Under the pieces are notes generated by a model. That model did not search any database. It was not told where the DNA came from and saw nothing but the letters and a program-made list of their open reading frames with translations. From Cupriavidus sp. AU9028 (GTDB lineage: Bacteria > Pseudomonadota > Gammaproteobacteria > Burkholderiales > Burkholderiaceae): a stretch of DNA of 64,000 bases. Positions 1 through 8,594 of this stretch are shown here, piece by piece. Position 1 is the stretch's first letter; each line of letters starts with the position of its first letter. Position numbers and translations under genes: made by a program. The stretch covers positions 1 through 64,000 of the forward strand of contig NZ_JAIMCG010000015.1 of NCBI RefSeq assembly GCF_019795295.1. The letters run 5' to 3'.

Positions 1-97
1 GTACATCGTTGGCTTCTATAACCCGGTACGGCTGCACTCCACACTGGACTACCAGTCACCACAGCACTACGAGGACAAGTTCCACCAGACCACCTAA
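1..97 (+). CDS. IS3-family transposase OrfB, C-terminal end (partial)
   Basis: The window opens inside a reading frame that begins at base 2 and stops at 95-97. The visible 31 residues contain FYNPVRLHSTLDYQSP, which is the hallmark C-terminal end of the DDE integrase domain of IS3-family OrfB transposases. The catalytic residues lie upstream, outside the window, so it cannot be said whether the element is intact. The protein would catalyse excision and insertion of its own element. Identification of the family is confident; the subgroup is not determined. Confidence 0.88.
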   Translation, partial: YIVGFYNPVRLHSTLDYQSPQHYEDKFHQTT

Positions 98-126
98 ACA
101 CCTGTCTGAAAAAACTTGACCACTAC
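98..126 (+). mobile_element. probable right terminal end of the IS3-family element
   Basis: Directly after the transposase stop codon the sequence TGTCTGAAAAAACTTGACCA (102-121) runs on to an ACTACA end at about 126. A T/G-rich terminal repeat ending in CA just beyond orfB is typical of IS3-family right ends. The matching left repeat and any target duplication are outside the window, so the exact boundary is inferred. Confidence 0.45.
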
Positions 127-155
127 AAGAACACCCGCAGACCATAAACAACCAA

Positions 156-206
156 CGGTTTGCTCCCCTCTCCCGCCCCTGCGGGAGAGGGGCCGGGGGA
201 GAGGGC
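156..206 (+). repeat. GC-rich intergenic hairpin repeat, copy A
   Basis: The element contains a perfect hairpin with 12-bp arms, CCCCTCTCCCGC at 165-176 and its complement at 181-192, around a CCCT loop, followed by a GGGGGAGAGGGC tail. The same sequence, including the CGGTTTGCTCC lead-in, occurs inverted at 49681-49730 and more diverged at 49754-49798. It is therefore a dispersed repeat, comparable to REP/BIME elements, not part of the insertion sequence. The hairpin may also stop transcription leaving the IS element. Confidence 0.7.
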
Positions 207-240
207 CGTCGAGCACCAACAACACCTTCGGCCCCCAACT

Positions 241-260
241 CTTATATAAGATATAAGACA
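241..260 (+). promoter_or_regulatory. AT-rich palindrome upstream of acnB, putative operator
   Basis: CTTATATAAG at 241-250 is a perfect 10-bp palindrome and is followed at once by ATATAAGAC, an overlapping second copy of the half-site. It lies immediately upstream of the acnB -35 box. The position and symmetry suggest a site for a dimeric regulator, perhaps one controlling several TCA-cycle genes. Which protein binds is not visible in this window. Confidence 0.5.
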
Positions 261-261
261 T

Positions 262-290
262 TTGACCCCCAAGTGCAGAAATCGTACAAT
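262..290 (+). promoter_or_regulatory. sigma-70 promoter of acnB
   Basis: TTGACC at 262-267 and TACAAT at 285-290 are separated by exactly 17 bp. Transcription would start near 297, giving a leader of about 40 nt before the acnB ATG at 338. The palindrome at 241-250 abuts the -35 box. Confidence 0.75.
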
Positions 291-337
291 CGCGGGCACA
301 ACGGTGTTTCTTAAACCCTATCACCCCGCAGGCTCCC

Positions 338-2929
338 ATGCTCGAAACCTATCGCGCCCATGTCGCCGAACGCGCTGCGCTCGGCATTCCTCCGCTGCCG
401 CTGTCCGCCCAGCAGACCGCCGACCTGATCGAACTGCTGAAGAACCCGCCGAAGGGCGAAGAGCAGAACCTGCTGGAGCTGATCACCTACCGCGTGCCCG
501 CCGGTGTCGATGACGCCGCCAAGGTCAAGGCCTCGTACCTGGCCGCCGTCGCGCTGGGCAAGGAAACCTGCCCCCTGATCGACCGCGCCCGCGCCACCGA
601 ACTGCTGGGCACCATGCTCGGCGGCTACAACATCTCGCCGCTGATCGAGCTGCTCGATGACGCCGATGTCGGCTCGGTTGCCGCCGAGGCGCTGAAGAAG
701 ACCCTGCTGATGTTCGATGCCTTCCACGACGTCAAGGAAAAGGCCGACAAGGGCAACGCCAACGCCCGTGCCGTCCTGCAAAGCTGGGCCGACGCCGAAT
801 GGTTCACCAGCCGTCCGGAAGTCCCGCAAAGCCTGACCATCACCGTCTTCAAGGTGCCCGGCGAAACCAACACCGACGACCTGTCGCCGGCCCCGGACGC
901 CACCACCCGCCCCGACATCCCGATGCACGCCCTCGCCATGCTGAAGAACAAGCGCGAAGGCGCCGCGTTCCAGCCCGAGGAAGACGGCAAGCGCGGTCCG
1001 GTCAAGTTCATCGAATCGCTGAAAGAGAAGGGCCACCTCGTCGCCTACGTCGGCGACGTGGTCGGTACCGGCTCCAGCCGCAAGTCCGCCACCAACTCGG
1101 TGCTGTGGTTCACCGGCGAAGACATCCCCTTCGTGCCGAACAAGCGCTTCGGCGGCGTGTGCCTGGGCGGCAAGATTGCCCCGATCTTCTACAACACCAT
1201 GGAAGACGCCGGCGCCCTGCCGATCGAACTCGACGTCTCCAAGATGGAAATGGGCGACGTCATCGAGCTGCGTCCCTATGAAGGCAAGGCCCTGAAGAAC
1301 GGCGAAGTCATCTCCGAATTCCAGGTCAAGTCCGAAGTGCTGTTCGACGAAGTGCGCGCCGGCGGCCGCATTCCGCTGATCATCGGCCGTGGCCTGACCG
1401 GCAAGGCCCGCGAAGCGCTGGGCCTGCCCCCGTCGACCCTGTTCCGCCTGCCGCAGAACCCGGTCGACACCGGCAAGGGCTTCACCCTCGCCCAGAAGAT
1501 GGTCGGCCGCGCGTGTGGCCTGCCCGAAGGCAAGGGCGTGCGCCCGGGTACCTACTGCGAACCGAAGATGACCTCGGTTGGCTCGCAGGACACCACCGGC
1601 CCGATGACCCGCGACGAACTGAAGGATCTGGCCTGCCTCGGCTTCTCCGCGGATCTCGTGATGCAGTCGTTCTGCCACACCGCCGCCTATCCGAAGCCGG
1701 TCGACGTCAAGACGCACCATACCCTGCCGCAATTCATCAGCACCCGCGGCGGCATCTCGCTGCGCCCGGGCGACGGCGTCATCCACTCGTGGCTGAACCG
1801 CATGCTGCTGCCCGACACCGTCGGCACCGGCGGCGACTCGCACACCCGCTTCCCGATCGGCATCAGCTTCCCGGCCGGCTCGGGCCTGGTCGCCTTCGCG
1901 GCTGCCACCGGCGTCATGCCGCTGGACATGCCGGAATCGGTGCTGGTCCGTTTCAAGGGCAAGATGCAGCCCGGCGTCACCCTGCGTGACCTGGTCAACG
2001 CCATCCCGCTGTATGCCATCAAGCAGGACCTGCTGACCGTTGCCAAGCAAGGCAAGAAGAACATCTTCTCCGGCCGCATCCTCGAAATCGAAGGCCTGCC
2101 CGACCTGAAGGTCGAGCAAGCGTTCGAACTGTCCGACGCCTCCGCAGAGCGTTCGGCCGCCGGCTGCTCCGTGCGCCTGAACAAGGAACCGATCATCGAG
2201 TACATCAACAGCAACATCACGCTGCTGAAGTGGATGATCGCCGAAGGCTACCAGGACGCCCGCAGCCTCTCGCGCCGCATCAAGGCCATGGAAGCGTGGC
2301 TGGCCGATCCGAAGCTGCTCGAGCCGGACGCCGACGCGGAATACGCCGCCGTCATCGAAATCGACCTGGCCGACGTGCACGAGCCCATCGTCGCCTGCCC
2401 GAACGACCCGGACGACGTCAAGACCCTGTCCGATGTCGCCGGCGCCAAGATCGACGAAGTGTTCATCGGCAGCTGCATGACCAACATCGGCCACTTCCGT
2501 GCAGCATCGAAGCTGCTGGAAGGCAAGCGCGACATCCCGGTCAAGCTGTGGGTCGCCCCGCCGACCAAGATGGACCAGAAGCAGCTGACCGAGGAAGGCC
2601 ACTACGGCGTCTTCGGCACCGCTGGTGCGCGTACCGAAATGCCGGGCTGCTCGCTGTGCATGGGCAACCAGGCACAGGTTCGCGAAGGTGCCACGGTGAT
2701 GTCGACCTCGACCCGCAACTTCCCGAACCGTCTGGGCAAGAACACCAATGTGTATCTGGGTTCTGCCGAACTGGCGGCCATCTGCTCCCGTCTGGGTCGG
2801 ATCCCGACCAAGCAGGAGTACATGGAAGACATCGGCGTCATCAATGCCAATGGCGACAAGATCTACCGCTACATGAACTTCGATCAGATCGAGGATTTCA
2901 AGGGCGTGGCGGATACGGTGACGGTTTGA
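338..2929 (+). CDS. acnB: bifunctional aconitate hydratase 2 / 2-methylisocitrate dehydratase AcnB
   Basis: This 863-residue protein is the AcnB-type aconitase. It isomerises citrate to isocitrate through cis-aconitate in the TCA cycle and commonly also acts on 2-methyl-cis-aconitate. The N-terminal HEAT-like domain (roughly 1-155) and swivel domain come first, as in AcnB and unlike AcnA. The three [4Fe-4S] ligands are visible as Cys713 ([10 protein letters not shown]) and Cys771/Cys774 (PGCSLCMGN), matching the spacing in the E. coli enzyme. Length is normal for the family. The gene is monocistronic: its own promoter lies upstream and a strong terminator follows 50 bp after the stop. Very long antisense frames across it are codon-bias shadows. 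Confidence 0.97.
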   Translation: MLETYRAHVAERAALGIPPLPLSAQQTADLIELLKNPPKGEEQNLLELITYRVPAGVDDAAKVKASYLAAVALGKETCPLIDRARATELLGTMLGGYNISPLIELLDDADVGSVAAEALKKTLLMFDAFHDVKEKADKGNANARAVLQSWADAEWFTSRPEVPQSLTITVFKVPGETNTDDLSPAPDATTRPDIPMHALAMLKNKREGAAFQPEEDGKRGPVKFIESLKEKGHLVAYVGDVVGTGSSRKSATNSVLWFTGEDIPFVPNKRFGGVCLGGKIAPIFYNTMEDAGALPIELDVSKMEMGDVIELRPYEGKALKNGEVISEFQVKSEVLFDEVRAGGRIPLIIGRGLTGKAREALGLPPSTLFRLPQNPVDTGKGFTLAQKMVGRACGLPEGKGVRPGTYCEPKMTSVGSQDTTGPMTRDELKDLACLGFSADLVMQSFCHTAAYPKPVDVKTHHTLPQFISTRGGISLRPGDGVIHSWLNRMLLPDTVGTGGDSHTRFPIGISFPAGSGLVAFAAATGVMPLDMPESVLVRFKGKMQPGVTLRDLVNAIPLYAIKQDLLTVAKQGKKNIFSGRILEIEGLPDLKVEQAFELSDASAERSAAGCSVRLNKEPIIEYINSNITLLKWMIAEGYQDARSLSRRIKAMEAWLADPKLLEPDADAEYAAVIEIDLADVHEPIVACPNDPDDVKTLSDVAGAKIDEVFIGSCMTNIGHFRAASKLLEGKRDIPVKLWVAPPTKMDQKQLTEEGHYGVFGTAGARTEMPGCSLCMGNQAQVREGATVMSTSTRNFPNRLGKNTNVYLGSAELAAICSRLGRIPTKQEYMEDIGVINANGDKIYRYMNFDQIEDFKGVADTVTV

Positions 2930-2978
2930 GGCACCGAATGCTGGCGGGTTGAATCTGCTGGCTGGTGTTTGGAAGAAG

Positions 2979-3014
2979 AAAGCCCCGGAGGTGTGAGCCT
3001 TCGGGGCTTTTTTT
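2979..3014 (+). terminator. rho-independent terminator of acnB
   Basis: AAGCCCCGGAGG and its partner CCTTCGGGGCTT form a stem followed by a T-rich run (TTTTTTT to about 3014). Similar CCCCGGA-type hairpins close the next three transcription units. Confidence 0.85.
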
Positions 3015-3394
3015 GCTTGTAGCTGGCCGTAGTGGCGGCGCAGGAGAAGCTCGATCATTGGAGTGCCCTGCCGGTCGTCGCCTTATTTAGGTCGTGGTCT
3101 GGGCCCGTCGTGTTGCTCATAGTGGAGGTCGCAAACTTAGCGGGAGCGGTTGGCGGATTTGCTTCCGACCGGCGGCTGTCGTCAACCCGTTGTGGACACC
3201 CGAGCTTCTTCAAAGCAGTCGTTTTTGCCGATGCCATCCCCGCTCAACTAGCGCTTGTCCACGCAAAGGAGAGACTTCATGACTCAGGCGTGCCTTTGGC
3301 GTGCTGAGTCACACCTACCCTCGAGGGTAGGGGGCATGGCTACATGCGGATCCTCTACAATCCCGCATCGCTCACTTTGCCGATACACACGGAA
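3015..3394 (+). other. 380-bp stretch without a convincing gene; lower GC
   Basis: No open frame here has a recognisable product. The stretch has a lower GC content than its flanks. A good Shine-Dalgarno-like AAGGAGAGA precedes an ATG at 3279, but the frame it opens (to 3461) encodes nothing recognisable and runs through two inverted repeats. It may be the leader of the lipoprotein gene starting at 3395 or a decayed gene. Confidence 0.4.
3280..3330. repeat. two consecutive inverted repeats
   Basis: TGACTCAG (3280-3287) pairs perfectly with CTGAGTCA (3304-3311) across 16 bp. Directly after it CTACCCTCGAGGGTAG (3315-3330) is a perfect 16-bp palindrome. The second could be an operator for a dimeric regulator acting on the lipoprotein gene 65 bp downstream. 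No regulator gene lies adjacent. Confidence 0.5.
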
Positions 3395-3853
3395 ATGCGG
3401 ATCATTTTGGCCATTCTTGCAGCGGTCGCACTCTCTGGATGTACAGTTTATTCAAAGGTAAAACTATATGATGGACTGGTGAGAGACGCTGACAGCGTGG
3501 CGCAACTGTATGTCGATCCACATGTGGTTGTGCGTCGCTTTGATAATAAGACCGAAAAGCCTGGTGAAAGAGCTCTGGTACATTCCGCTGGGAAACGCCG
3601 TGAGATAGTCGAAATGTTGCCCGGCGAGCATGAGGTTGAAGTGCAGTTCTTTCTGCTTTGTCGAAAGTCAGAAGTCGCAACAATGCGATTTTTCGCGGAA
3701 GCCGGAGAAAGATATCGGCTTACTTATGATATCGGCCCAAATAGTGCTTGGTGGCGACCAAAGATTACTAAGTACGGCGGCGAGGAGATAACGGATCAGG
3801 CGAGCATGTTCGATTCAATGTGCCGCGTTCAAATAATCAGAATTTTGAGATAA
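3395..3853 (+). CDS. small putative lipoprotein, unknown function
   Basis: This 152-residue protein starts with an export signal, MRIILAILAAVALSGC, ending in the lipobox LSGC with the lipidated cysteine at position 16. It is predicted to be anchored to the inner or outer membrane. The mature part is soluble and contains a CRKSEVAT segment, but no family was recognised. I chose this ATG rather than the one 51 bases upstream because it places the signal peptide at the N-terminus; the ribosome-binding site (GGAA) is weak. The surrounding DNA is visibly richer in A+T than the rest of the window, which suggests horizontally acquired or poorly adapted sequence. Confidence 0.6.
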   Translation: MRIILAILAAVALSGCTVYSKVKLYDGLVRDADSVAQLYVDPHVVVRRFDNKTEKPGERALVHSAGKRREIVEMLPGEHEVEVQFFLLCRKSEVATMRFFAEAGERYRLTYDIGPNSAWWRPKITKYGGEEITDQASMFDSMCRVQIIRILR

Positions 3854-4063
3854 AACGCCACGTTCGACTTGTTGCTCATTTTCAGGAGTACTGCCAAGAG
3901 GTGCCGCCCGGGCGACCTCGCCGCGGCCAGAAATCTCAGGATCGTGTGCGAACCAGATCTGTGAGTCAGCAGATCGATGAAGAATGTGCAAGCCTGCCAC
4001 CTGTCAGGGGTCGCCCCTGCCACCCTATAGAATGACGCCTCGTGCGACTGCGGCAACAACACC

Positions 4064-4459
4064 ATGCCACCCCTCAATGCGCTCCCCGGCAATCTTCGCA
4101 ACTGGGCAAGGCGCATCAAACGCGATGGCGTCACCTTATGGTTCGCTTGCCGCCATCCCGCTACCCCGAAGCTGACGAAGATCCTCTGCGCCTTCGTCGT
4201 CGCCTACGCGCTCAGCCCGATCGACCTCGTTCCGGACTTCATCCCGGTGCTCGGCTACCTTGACGAGATAGTGCTTCTGCCGGCGCTGATCTGGCTGGCA
4301 GTTCGCCTGATGCCCAGGGACGTTCTTGCGGTGTGCCGGTCGCAGGCGGAACGATGGATAGCGGAACGAAAGGCAAGGCCGACCAGCTACTGGGGCATAG
4401 CGCTGGTGCTATGTGTATGGATCCTGCTCGCCTGCAGCCTCTGGATGGCCTTCCGATAG
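4064..4459 (+). CDS. YkvA-family (DUF1232) membrane protein
   Basis: The 131-residue product carries the DUF1232 signature: a hydrophobic helix leading into YALSPIDLVPDFIPVLGYLDE (about residues 45-65), followed by a second helix. A further transmembrane segment, WGIALVLCVWILLACSLW, closes the C-terminus. Family members are small membrane proteins of unknown function found in many bacteria. The 210 bp between the lipoprotein and this gene hold nothing else recognisable. An A/T-rich TATAGAAT about 40 bases upstream could be part of its promoter. Assignment to the family is confident; the cellular role is unknown. Confidence 0.85.
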   Translation: MPPLNALPGNLRNWARRIKRDGVTLWFACRHPATPKLTKILCAFVVAYALSPIDLVPDFIPVLGYLDEIVLLPALIWLAVRLMPRDVLAVCRSQAERWIAERKARPTSYWGIALVLCVWILLACSLWMAFR

Positions 4460-4686
4460 TCGGGACAAAGGGAGCGGACCATCCGCGATTGGCCGACGCG
4501 CATCCCGACATCCACGCGCAACTGCTTGATGTGATTCGCCGCAGGGCTGACGTAAACACTGTTTGAGCTTCAGAGGCGCGCCCCCTGCCGATACCCCCCG
4601 AAAGAGGGGTGCTTCGCCCTCCCGTCCCATCCGTTATTCCACGGGGCGCACATACCGTCGAGCCCTTAACCGATGTGGATAACAAC

Positions 4687-5241
4687 ATGATTCAAAGCAG
4701 GATTGCGCTCGTCGCCAGCATCTGCGCAGCAGCCGTTGTATTGGCCGGCTGCGAGACCACGAATTCGATTCCCTACAAGGCATCTGCCGCCAACGTCATC
4801 GCCATTCAGCAAAGCTTGCAGCCGAAGAAGGTCAGCGTCGCCGACGTGGGCCTGGCTCCGGGCGTGGACGAGAGCCCGCTGTGCCGGCTGAACGGTCCGG
4901 TGAAGGTCGCGCCGGGCAAGACGCCTTCGCAGTACATCAAGGACGCGCTGCAGGAAGAGATTCTGTTGGCGCAGTCGTATGACATCAAGGGCGCGCCGAT
5001 CGAAGGGCGGATCGAGGAGCTGAAGTTCAGCTCGGTCTCGCCGGCATATTGGCAGATCACGATGGCGGTGAAGTCGCCGGTGGACAACGGTTACAAGGTG
5101 TCGGTGAAGTACCCCTTCGACACCAGCTGGACCGCTGCCGGCGCCTGCAAGAACGTTGCGGATGCGTTCGGTCCCGCCGTGCAGGAGCTGCTGAAGCAGG
5201 TCGTGACCAACCCGCAATTCTCGGCACTGGCAGGGAAGTAA
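4687..5241 (+). CDS. putative lipoprotein, unknown function
   Basis: This 184-residue protein begins with a lipoprotein signal peptide ending in VLAGC, with Cys22 as the lipidated residue. The mature part is about 160 residues, mixed alpha/beta, and contains VGLAPGVDESPLCRLNGPVK and a paired Cys near residue 155, which could form a disulphide in the periplasm. I do not recognise a family. The start at 4687 is chosen because the signal peptide begins there; longer in-frame starts upstream would add unlikely leader residues. The gene stands alone: a rho-independent terminator follows 16 bp after the stop. Confidence 0.75.
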   Translation: MIQSRIALVASICAAAVVLAGCETTNSIPYKASAANVIAIQQSLQPKKVSVADVGLAPGVDESPLCRLNGPVKVAPGKTPSQYIKDALQEEILLAQSYDIKGAPIEGRIEELKFSSVSPAYWQITMAVKSPVDNGYKVSVKYPFDTSWTAAGACKNVADAFGPAVQELLKQVVTNPQFSALAGK

Positions 5242-5256
5242 GCGGGCAAGGCAAAG

Positions 5257-5290
5257 GAAAACCCCGGAAGCGAGAGCTTCCGGGGTTTCT
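5257..5290 (+). terminator. rho-independent terminator
   Basis: AAACCCCGGAAGC pairs with GCTTCCGGGGTTT, followed by a short T-containing tail. It ends the transcript of the lipoprotein gene at 4687-5241. Confidence 0.85.
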
Positions 5291-5431
5291 TATTGGCACT
5301 GCACCCACGGACTTCGGGCGACTACGAGCAGTTGGTTGGACCGCTCCACCGCCACTCTGAATTGCCACCATTCAGTCACCGGTATGTAACCAAATATTCC
5401 TACGCTCGCCGGATTACAACGGGGAGCAACA

Positions 5432-7411
5432 ATGCACAACAGACGTGGTTTGTACCACCATTACCGCCGCATCGGCGCCATCGCGGGCCTGCTGTTGGCC
5501 TTGGCGGGATGCGGCAGCGATTCCGACGAAACCGCCCACCCGCCAGTGAATCCCGATCCGGCCCCGGCGCCCGCGCCAGCCCCAACGCCACCCGAACAAG
5601 CCAAGACTCTGCGCATCGGCGTGTTGCCCGACACGCAGGGCAGCGCTTCCGGCGTCGCGGAGCACCCGATGCGCGCGGCTCTGGACAAGCTCGCACAGGA
5701 AGGCGCTTCCATCGTGCTGATGGCCGGCGACCTGACCGAGAACGGCACGGCGGCCGAATACGCGCAATGGCGCGCCATCGCCAGCAATTACACGGACCGC
5801 ATGGTCCTGCTGCCGATCATGGGCAACCATGACAACAAGGGCATCGACCAGGACTATTTCGACACGGTAAGCGCCCTCATTCCGGCCGACGCGCAACACA
5901 TGCCGGGCTCGAAGTACAAGAACTACGCGCTGGTGCGCGAGAACGTTCTCTTCATCAATATCTCGTACGACTGGCTGCCATTCGCCTACGACTTCGTCGA
6001 GAAGCAGATCCTGCAGCATCGCAATCGTGTCGAGCACATCATCCTGATGACGCACAATCCTCTGGTCGGCAACCGTTACGGCTTGCTTCGCGAGAAGATC
6101 CTCGAGGGCTATCTGTCCGAACCCTCGGATGCCGCCTTCCGTGACGTGCATGACAAGCTCCGTGCGCTGTTGGCGGAGAACGATGTGATCTACGTCGCGG
6201 GGCACGAGCACATGTACTCGCGCAGCCAGATTCGCGATGCCACGCAGCGCGCCTTCACGCAGATCGTCGCCGGCAGTGCGGCGTACAAGGGCTACGAGAA
6301 CCGGTATGGCGAACACGAGCAGGTGCAGAATACCGTGATGGTGAAGGTCGCGGCCGACGTCTCGGGATCGATCGATACCAACGTCTCGCTCTTCACGGTG
6401 CAAGGCGGTGCCATCGACTACCAGGCCTTCTACGCGCCGCATACGGTGTACGCCAATGCCGATGGCCCGAAGGAGCTGGCCGCGCCGTCCTGGCGTCTGT
6501 TCGATCGGTTCACGCGGACTGCCACGCGCTGCGACAAGATGGTCTATCCCTCCAGCGTGCCGGCCGGCATCCAGAGCAACAACGTCTACGACCCCAGCTA
6601 TCGCACCAGCGCGTGCGCGTCGCCCGCGGGACATAACGCGCGCATCCTGGACGGGCGCAATACCCTGTTCAACCGCTATGACACGCGCACGCGCAGCATG
6701 GCGGTCGAGCCGGGCGTGACGTTTGCCAGTACCAATCGCGAGCTTCAGTCGCTGATGTACCGCTACATGTTCATTGGCGATGCAAGCTGGCGTCGCAACC
6801 TGAACAATAGCCAACGCGCACGCGTCATCAACGAGGGTACGGCGAGCGAAGCGGTGGAGATCCGCGAGACCACCATCGATCTCGCCAAACTGGTGTCGCT
6901 GTCGTGGAAAGCCAGCGCGGGCAATACGCTGTCGGACGTGCTGGTGGTCTCCGGCATCAGTGGCCAGACCGGGATGTACACCGACCCCTACGGCCGGTTG
7001 AAGGACATCACGGCGGAAACGGGCTTGCCCGGCAGTCTTGGCGATGGCTCGGAACAGGGCAAGGCGCCGGTCACGTTGCCGGCAGGTGCCACCCGCGAGT
7101 GGGAACTGAAGCCGGGCAAGACGGGACATGCCTACGTGCTGGAATTCTCGCTGCCCAAGGACACAGCCACCGATGCGGTCGCGCTCGCTCGGTGGGATGG
7201 CCAGCGTTGGATTGCTCTCGCCGACGCGGGATGCGTGAGCAGGCAACCGTATCGCGCGGACTTCCTCGAAAGTTCGCAGCCGTCCGACGTGGCTGGCGCT
7301 TGCGCAGGCGATGCGCTTGTCGGTCTGGACGCGGCACGCGGCGCCTTCTGGGCGCGGCTGCATGAGGATGGCCAGTTCGCAATCATCGCCAGGAATTCGG
7401 CTACTCGATAG
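5432..7411 (+). CDS. exported lipoprotein metallophosphoesterase
   Basis: The 659-residue product starts with a lipoprotein signal ending in LALAGC (Cys27), then a Pro-Ala linker (PAPAPAPAPTPP) and a calcineurin-like phosphoesterase domain from about residue 58 to 300. Metal-binding motifs are visible in order: DTQG (Asp67), GDLTENG (Asp100), GNHDN (131-135), THNP (about 206) and GHEH (257-260). The first motif has Gln69 where most relatives have His, a known variant. The C-terminal 350 residues have no recognised domain. It probably hydrolyses a phosphoester in the periplasm or on the outer membrane. The start is supported by GGGGAG 6 bp upstream. It is monocistronic and followed by a hairpin terminator. 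Confidence 0.85.
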   Translation: MHNRRGLYHHYRRIGAIAGLLLALAGCGSDSDETAHPPVNPDPAPAPAPAPTPPEQAKTLRIGVLPDTQGSASGVAEHPMRAALDKLAQEGASIVLMAGDLTENGTAAEYAQWRAIASNYTDRMVLLPIMGNHDNKGIDQDYFDTVSALIPADAQHMPGSKYKNYALVRENVLFINISYDWLPFAYDFVEKQILQHRNRVEHIILMTHNPLVGNRYGLLREKILEGYLSEPSDAAFRDVHDKLRALLAENDVIYVAGHEHMYSRSQIRDATQRAFTQIVAGSAAYKGYENRYGEHEQVQNTVMVKVAADVSGSIDTNVSLFTVQGGAIDYQAFYAPHTVYANADGPKELAAPSWRLFDRFTRTATRCDKMVYPSSVPAGIQSNNVYDPSYRTSACASPAGHNARILDGRNTLFNRYDTRTRSMAVEPGVTFASTNRELQSLMYRYMFIGDASWRRNLNNSQRARVINEGTASEAVEIRETTIDLAKLVSLSWKASAGNTLSDVLVVSGISGQTGMYTDPYGRLKDITAETGLPGSLGDGSEQGKAPVTLPAGATREWELKPGKTGHAYVLEFSLPKDTATDAVALARWDGQRWIALADAGCVSRQPYRADFLESSQPSDVAGACAGDALVGLDAARGAFWARLHEDGQFAIIARNSATR

Positions 7412-7438
7412 CTGCCGATCGGCTCCTCGGCAGGATAG

Positions 7439-7466
7439 GCCCCGGAGGTGCGAGCCCCGGGGCTTT
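7439..7466 (+). terminator. rho-independent terminator of the phosphoesterase gene
   Basis: GGCCCCGG and CCCCGGGGC form a GC-rich stem followed by TTTC. It separates the phosphoesterase transcript from the ParD-like/map unit. Confidence 0.7.
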
Positions 7467-7533
7467 CTGCTTCATGCGCAATCCCGCTACGAAATGGATC
7501 CGGGCTCCGCACCGGGTGCTGGTGGGGTGCGGG

Positions 7534-7562
7534 TTGTATTGAGCTGCGCGGGAATATACAAT
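7534..7562 (+). promoter_or_regulatory. promoter of the ParD-like/map operon
   Basis: TTGTAT (7534-7539) and TACAAT (7557-7562) are spaced by 17 bp. Transcription would begin near 7569, about 23 bases before the chosen GTG start. Confidence 0.65.
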
Positions 7563-7572
7563 CCATGTACGT

Positions 7573-7584
7573 TCCATATATGGA
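7573..7584 (+). promoter_or_regulatory. palindromic operator candidate at the transcription start
   Basis: TCCATATATGGA is a perfect 12-bp palindrome lying on the expected transcription start and touching the ribosome-binding site of the ParD-like gene. Antitoxins of the ribbon-helix-helix class usually repress their own operon through such a site; here this is an inference from position. Confidence 0.5.
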
Positions 7585-7591
7585 GAGCAGG

Positions 7592-7804
7592 GTGGGCATA
7601 GTCAATATCGACGACGATCTGCACGATCAGCTACGCAAGGCGAGCGCGGTATCGTGCCGGTCCATCAACGCACAAGCCGCCTTCTGGATAAAGGTCGGCA
7701 TGCTCAGCGAGATGAATCCCACGCTGTCTTTCAATGACATCGTGGCACGAGAGCTGAGAGCCGCTGGAGTCGTCGCGCAACCGATGAAAGCCGCATCGGC
7801 ATGA
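7592..7804 (+). CDS. ParD-like antitoxin-family protein
   Basis: The roughly 70-residue product begins VGIVNIDDDLHDQLRKAS and resembles the ParD-like antitoxin family (short ribbon-helix-helix type DNA-binding proteins). The segment SINAQAAFWIKVGML is typical of that family. I chose the GTG at 7592, preceded by GGAGAGCAGG, because it places the palindrome at 7573-7584 outside the coding region; ATGs at 7580 and 7565 are alternatives. The stop codon overlaps the ATG of the methionine aminopeptidase gene (ATGA), so the two are translationally coupled. No classical ParE toxin gene is next to it. It probably regulates its operon and may bind the aminopeptidase. Confidence 0.75.
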   Translation: MGIVNIDDDLHDQLRKASAVSCRSINAQAAFWIKVGMLSEMNPTLSFNDIVARELRAAGVVAQPMKAASA

Positions 7805-8568
7805 TCAAGACGCCGGGGGAGATCGCCTTGCTTGCGGAGTCGGGCAGGTTGCTGGCGGACGTGTTCGTCTATTTGGACGGACTGGATCTGATGGGGATGT
7901 CGACCATGCAGGTCAACGATCTGGTGGAGAACCTGATCGTGGAGCGACTGCAAGCGCGGCCGGCCAGCAAGGGGCAATACGGCTACGCCTTCTCGCTCAA
8001 TGCATCCCGCAACAACGTGGTCTGCCACGGGGTTCCCGCGACCACGGACGTCCTGCGAAGCGGGGACATCGTCAATTTCGACATCACGCTGGAGAAGAAC
8101 GGCTATATCGCCGATTCCAGCAAGACCTATCTGGTGGGCAACGTGTCACCGCCGGCCAGGCGGCTGGTGCAGGTGGCTTATGAATCGATGTGGAAAGGGA
8201 TCAGGGCGGTGCGTCCGGGCGCGCGACTCGGCGACGTCGGCTATGCGATCGAGCGGCATGCCAGGACGAACGGCTATTCGATTGTGAAGGAATACTGTGG
8301 CCACGGCATCGGGCGGGAGATGCACGAGGAGCCGCAGGTATTGCATTGGGGCAGGCCGCACTCGGGCTTGATGCTGCGAGAGGGCATGGTGTTCACCATT
8401 GAACCGATGGTGAACGAGGGCCGGGCCGCCGTTTTTACCGAGGACGATGGCTGGAGCGTCGTTACGCGCGATGGCAAGTTGTCGGCGCAGTTCGAGCACA
8501 CCGTGGCAGTGACTCGTGATGGCGTGCGGGTATTGACCCTGCGTCCCGGAGAAATCAGGCGCAGTTGA
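7801..8568 (+). CDS. map: type I methionine aminopeptidase
   Basis: The 255-residue enzyme removes the initiator methionine from new proteins. All five metal ligands of the family are present: Asp94 and Asp105, His168 (CGHGIG), Glu201 (FTIEPM) and Glu232 (QFEHT). They are shifted by exactly three residues from the E. coli enzyme. The substrate-binding His in NVVCHGVP is also present. It lacks an N-terminal zinc-finger extension. Housekeeping map genes normally sit next to rpsB; this copy instead overlaps a ParD-like antitoxin gene by 4 bp, so it is probably an accessory paralogue with a regulatory partner. A hairpin terminator follows 26 bp after the stop. Confidence 0.93.
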   Translation: MIKTPGEIALLAESGRLLADVFVYLDGLDLMGMSTMQVNDLVENLIVERLQARPASKGQYGYAFSLNASRNNVVCHGVPATTDVLRSGDIVNFDITLEKNGYIADSSKTYLVGNVSPPARRLVQVAYESMWKGIRAVRPGARLGDVGYAIERHARTNGYSIVKEYCGHGIGREMHEEPQVLHWGRPHSGLMLREGMVFTIEPMVNEGRAAVFTEDDGWSVVTRDGKLSAQFEHTVAVTRDGVRVLTLRPGEIRRS

Positions 8569-8594
8569 AGCTGGCGTAGTAGTTGAACGCGAAG

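Noticed and set aside
311-3058. 915-codon open frame antisense to acnB
   Set aside because: Its product has no recognisable domain and consists of the His/Asp/Gln/Arg/Val-rich sequence expected opposite a GC3-rich gene; acnB on the other strand is complete and certain.
3279-3461. Small frame with a good ribosome-binding site before the lipoprotein gene
   Set aside because: Product is unrecognisable, runs through two inverted repeats and overlaps the lipoprotein start; kept only as a remark.
4460-4566. Frame end reading LADAHPDIHAQLLDVIRRR after the YkvA gene
   Set aside because: Looks protein-like but has no start of its own and no recognisable family; may be chance or a remnant.
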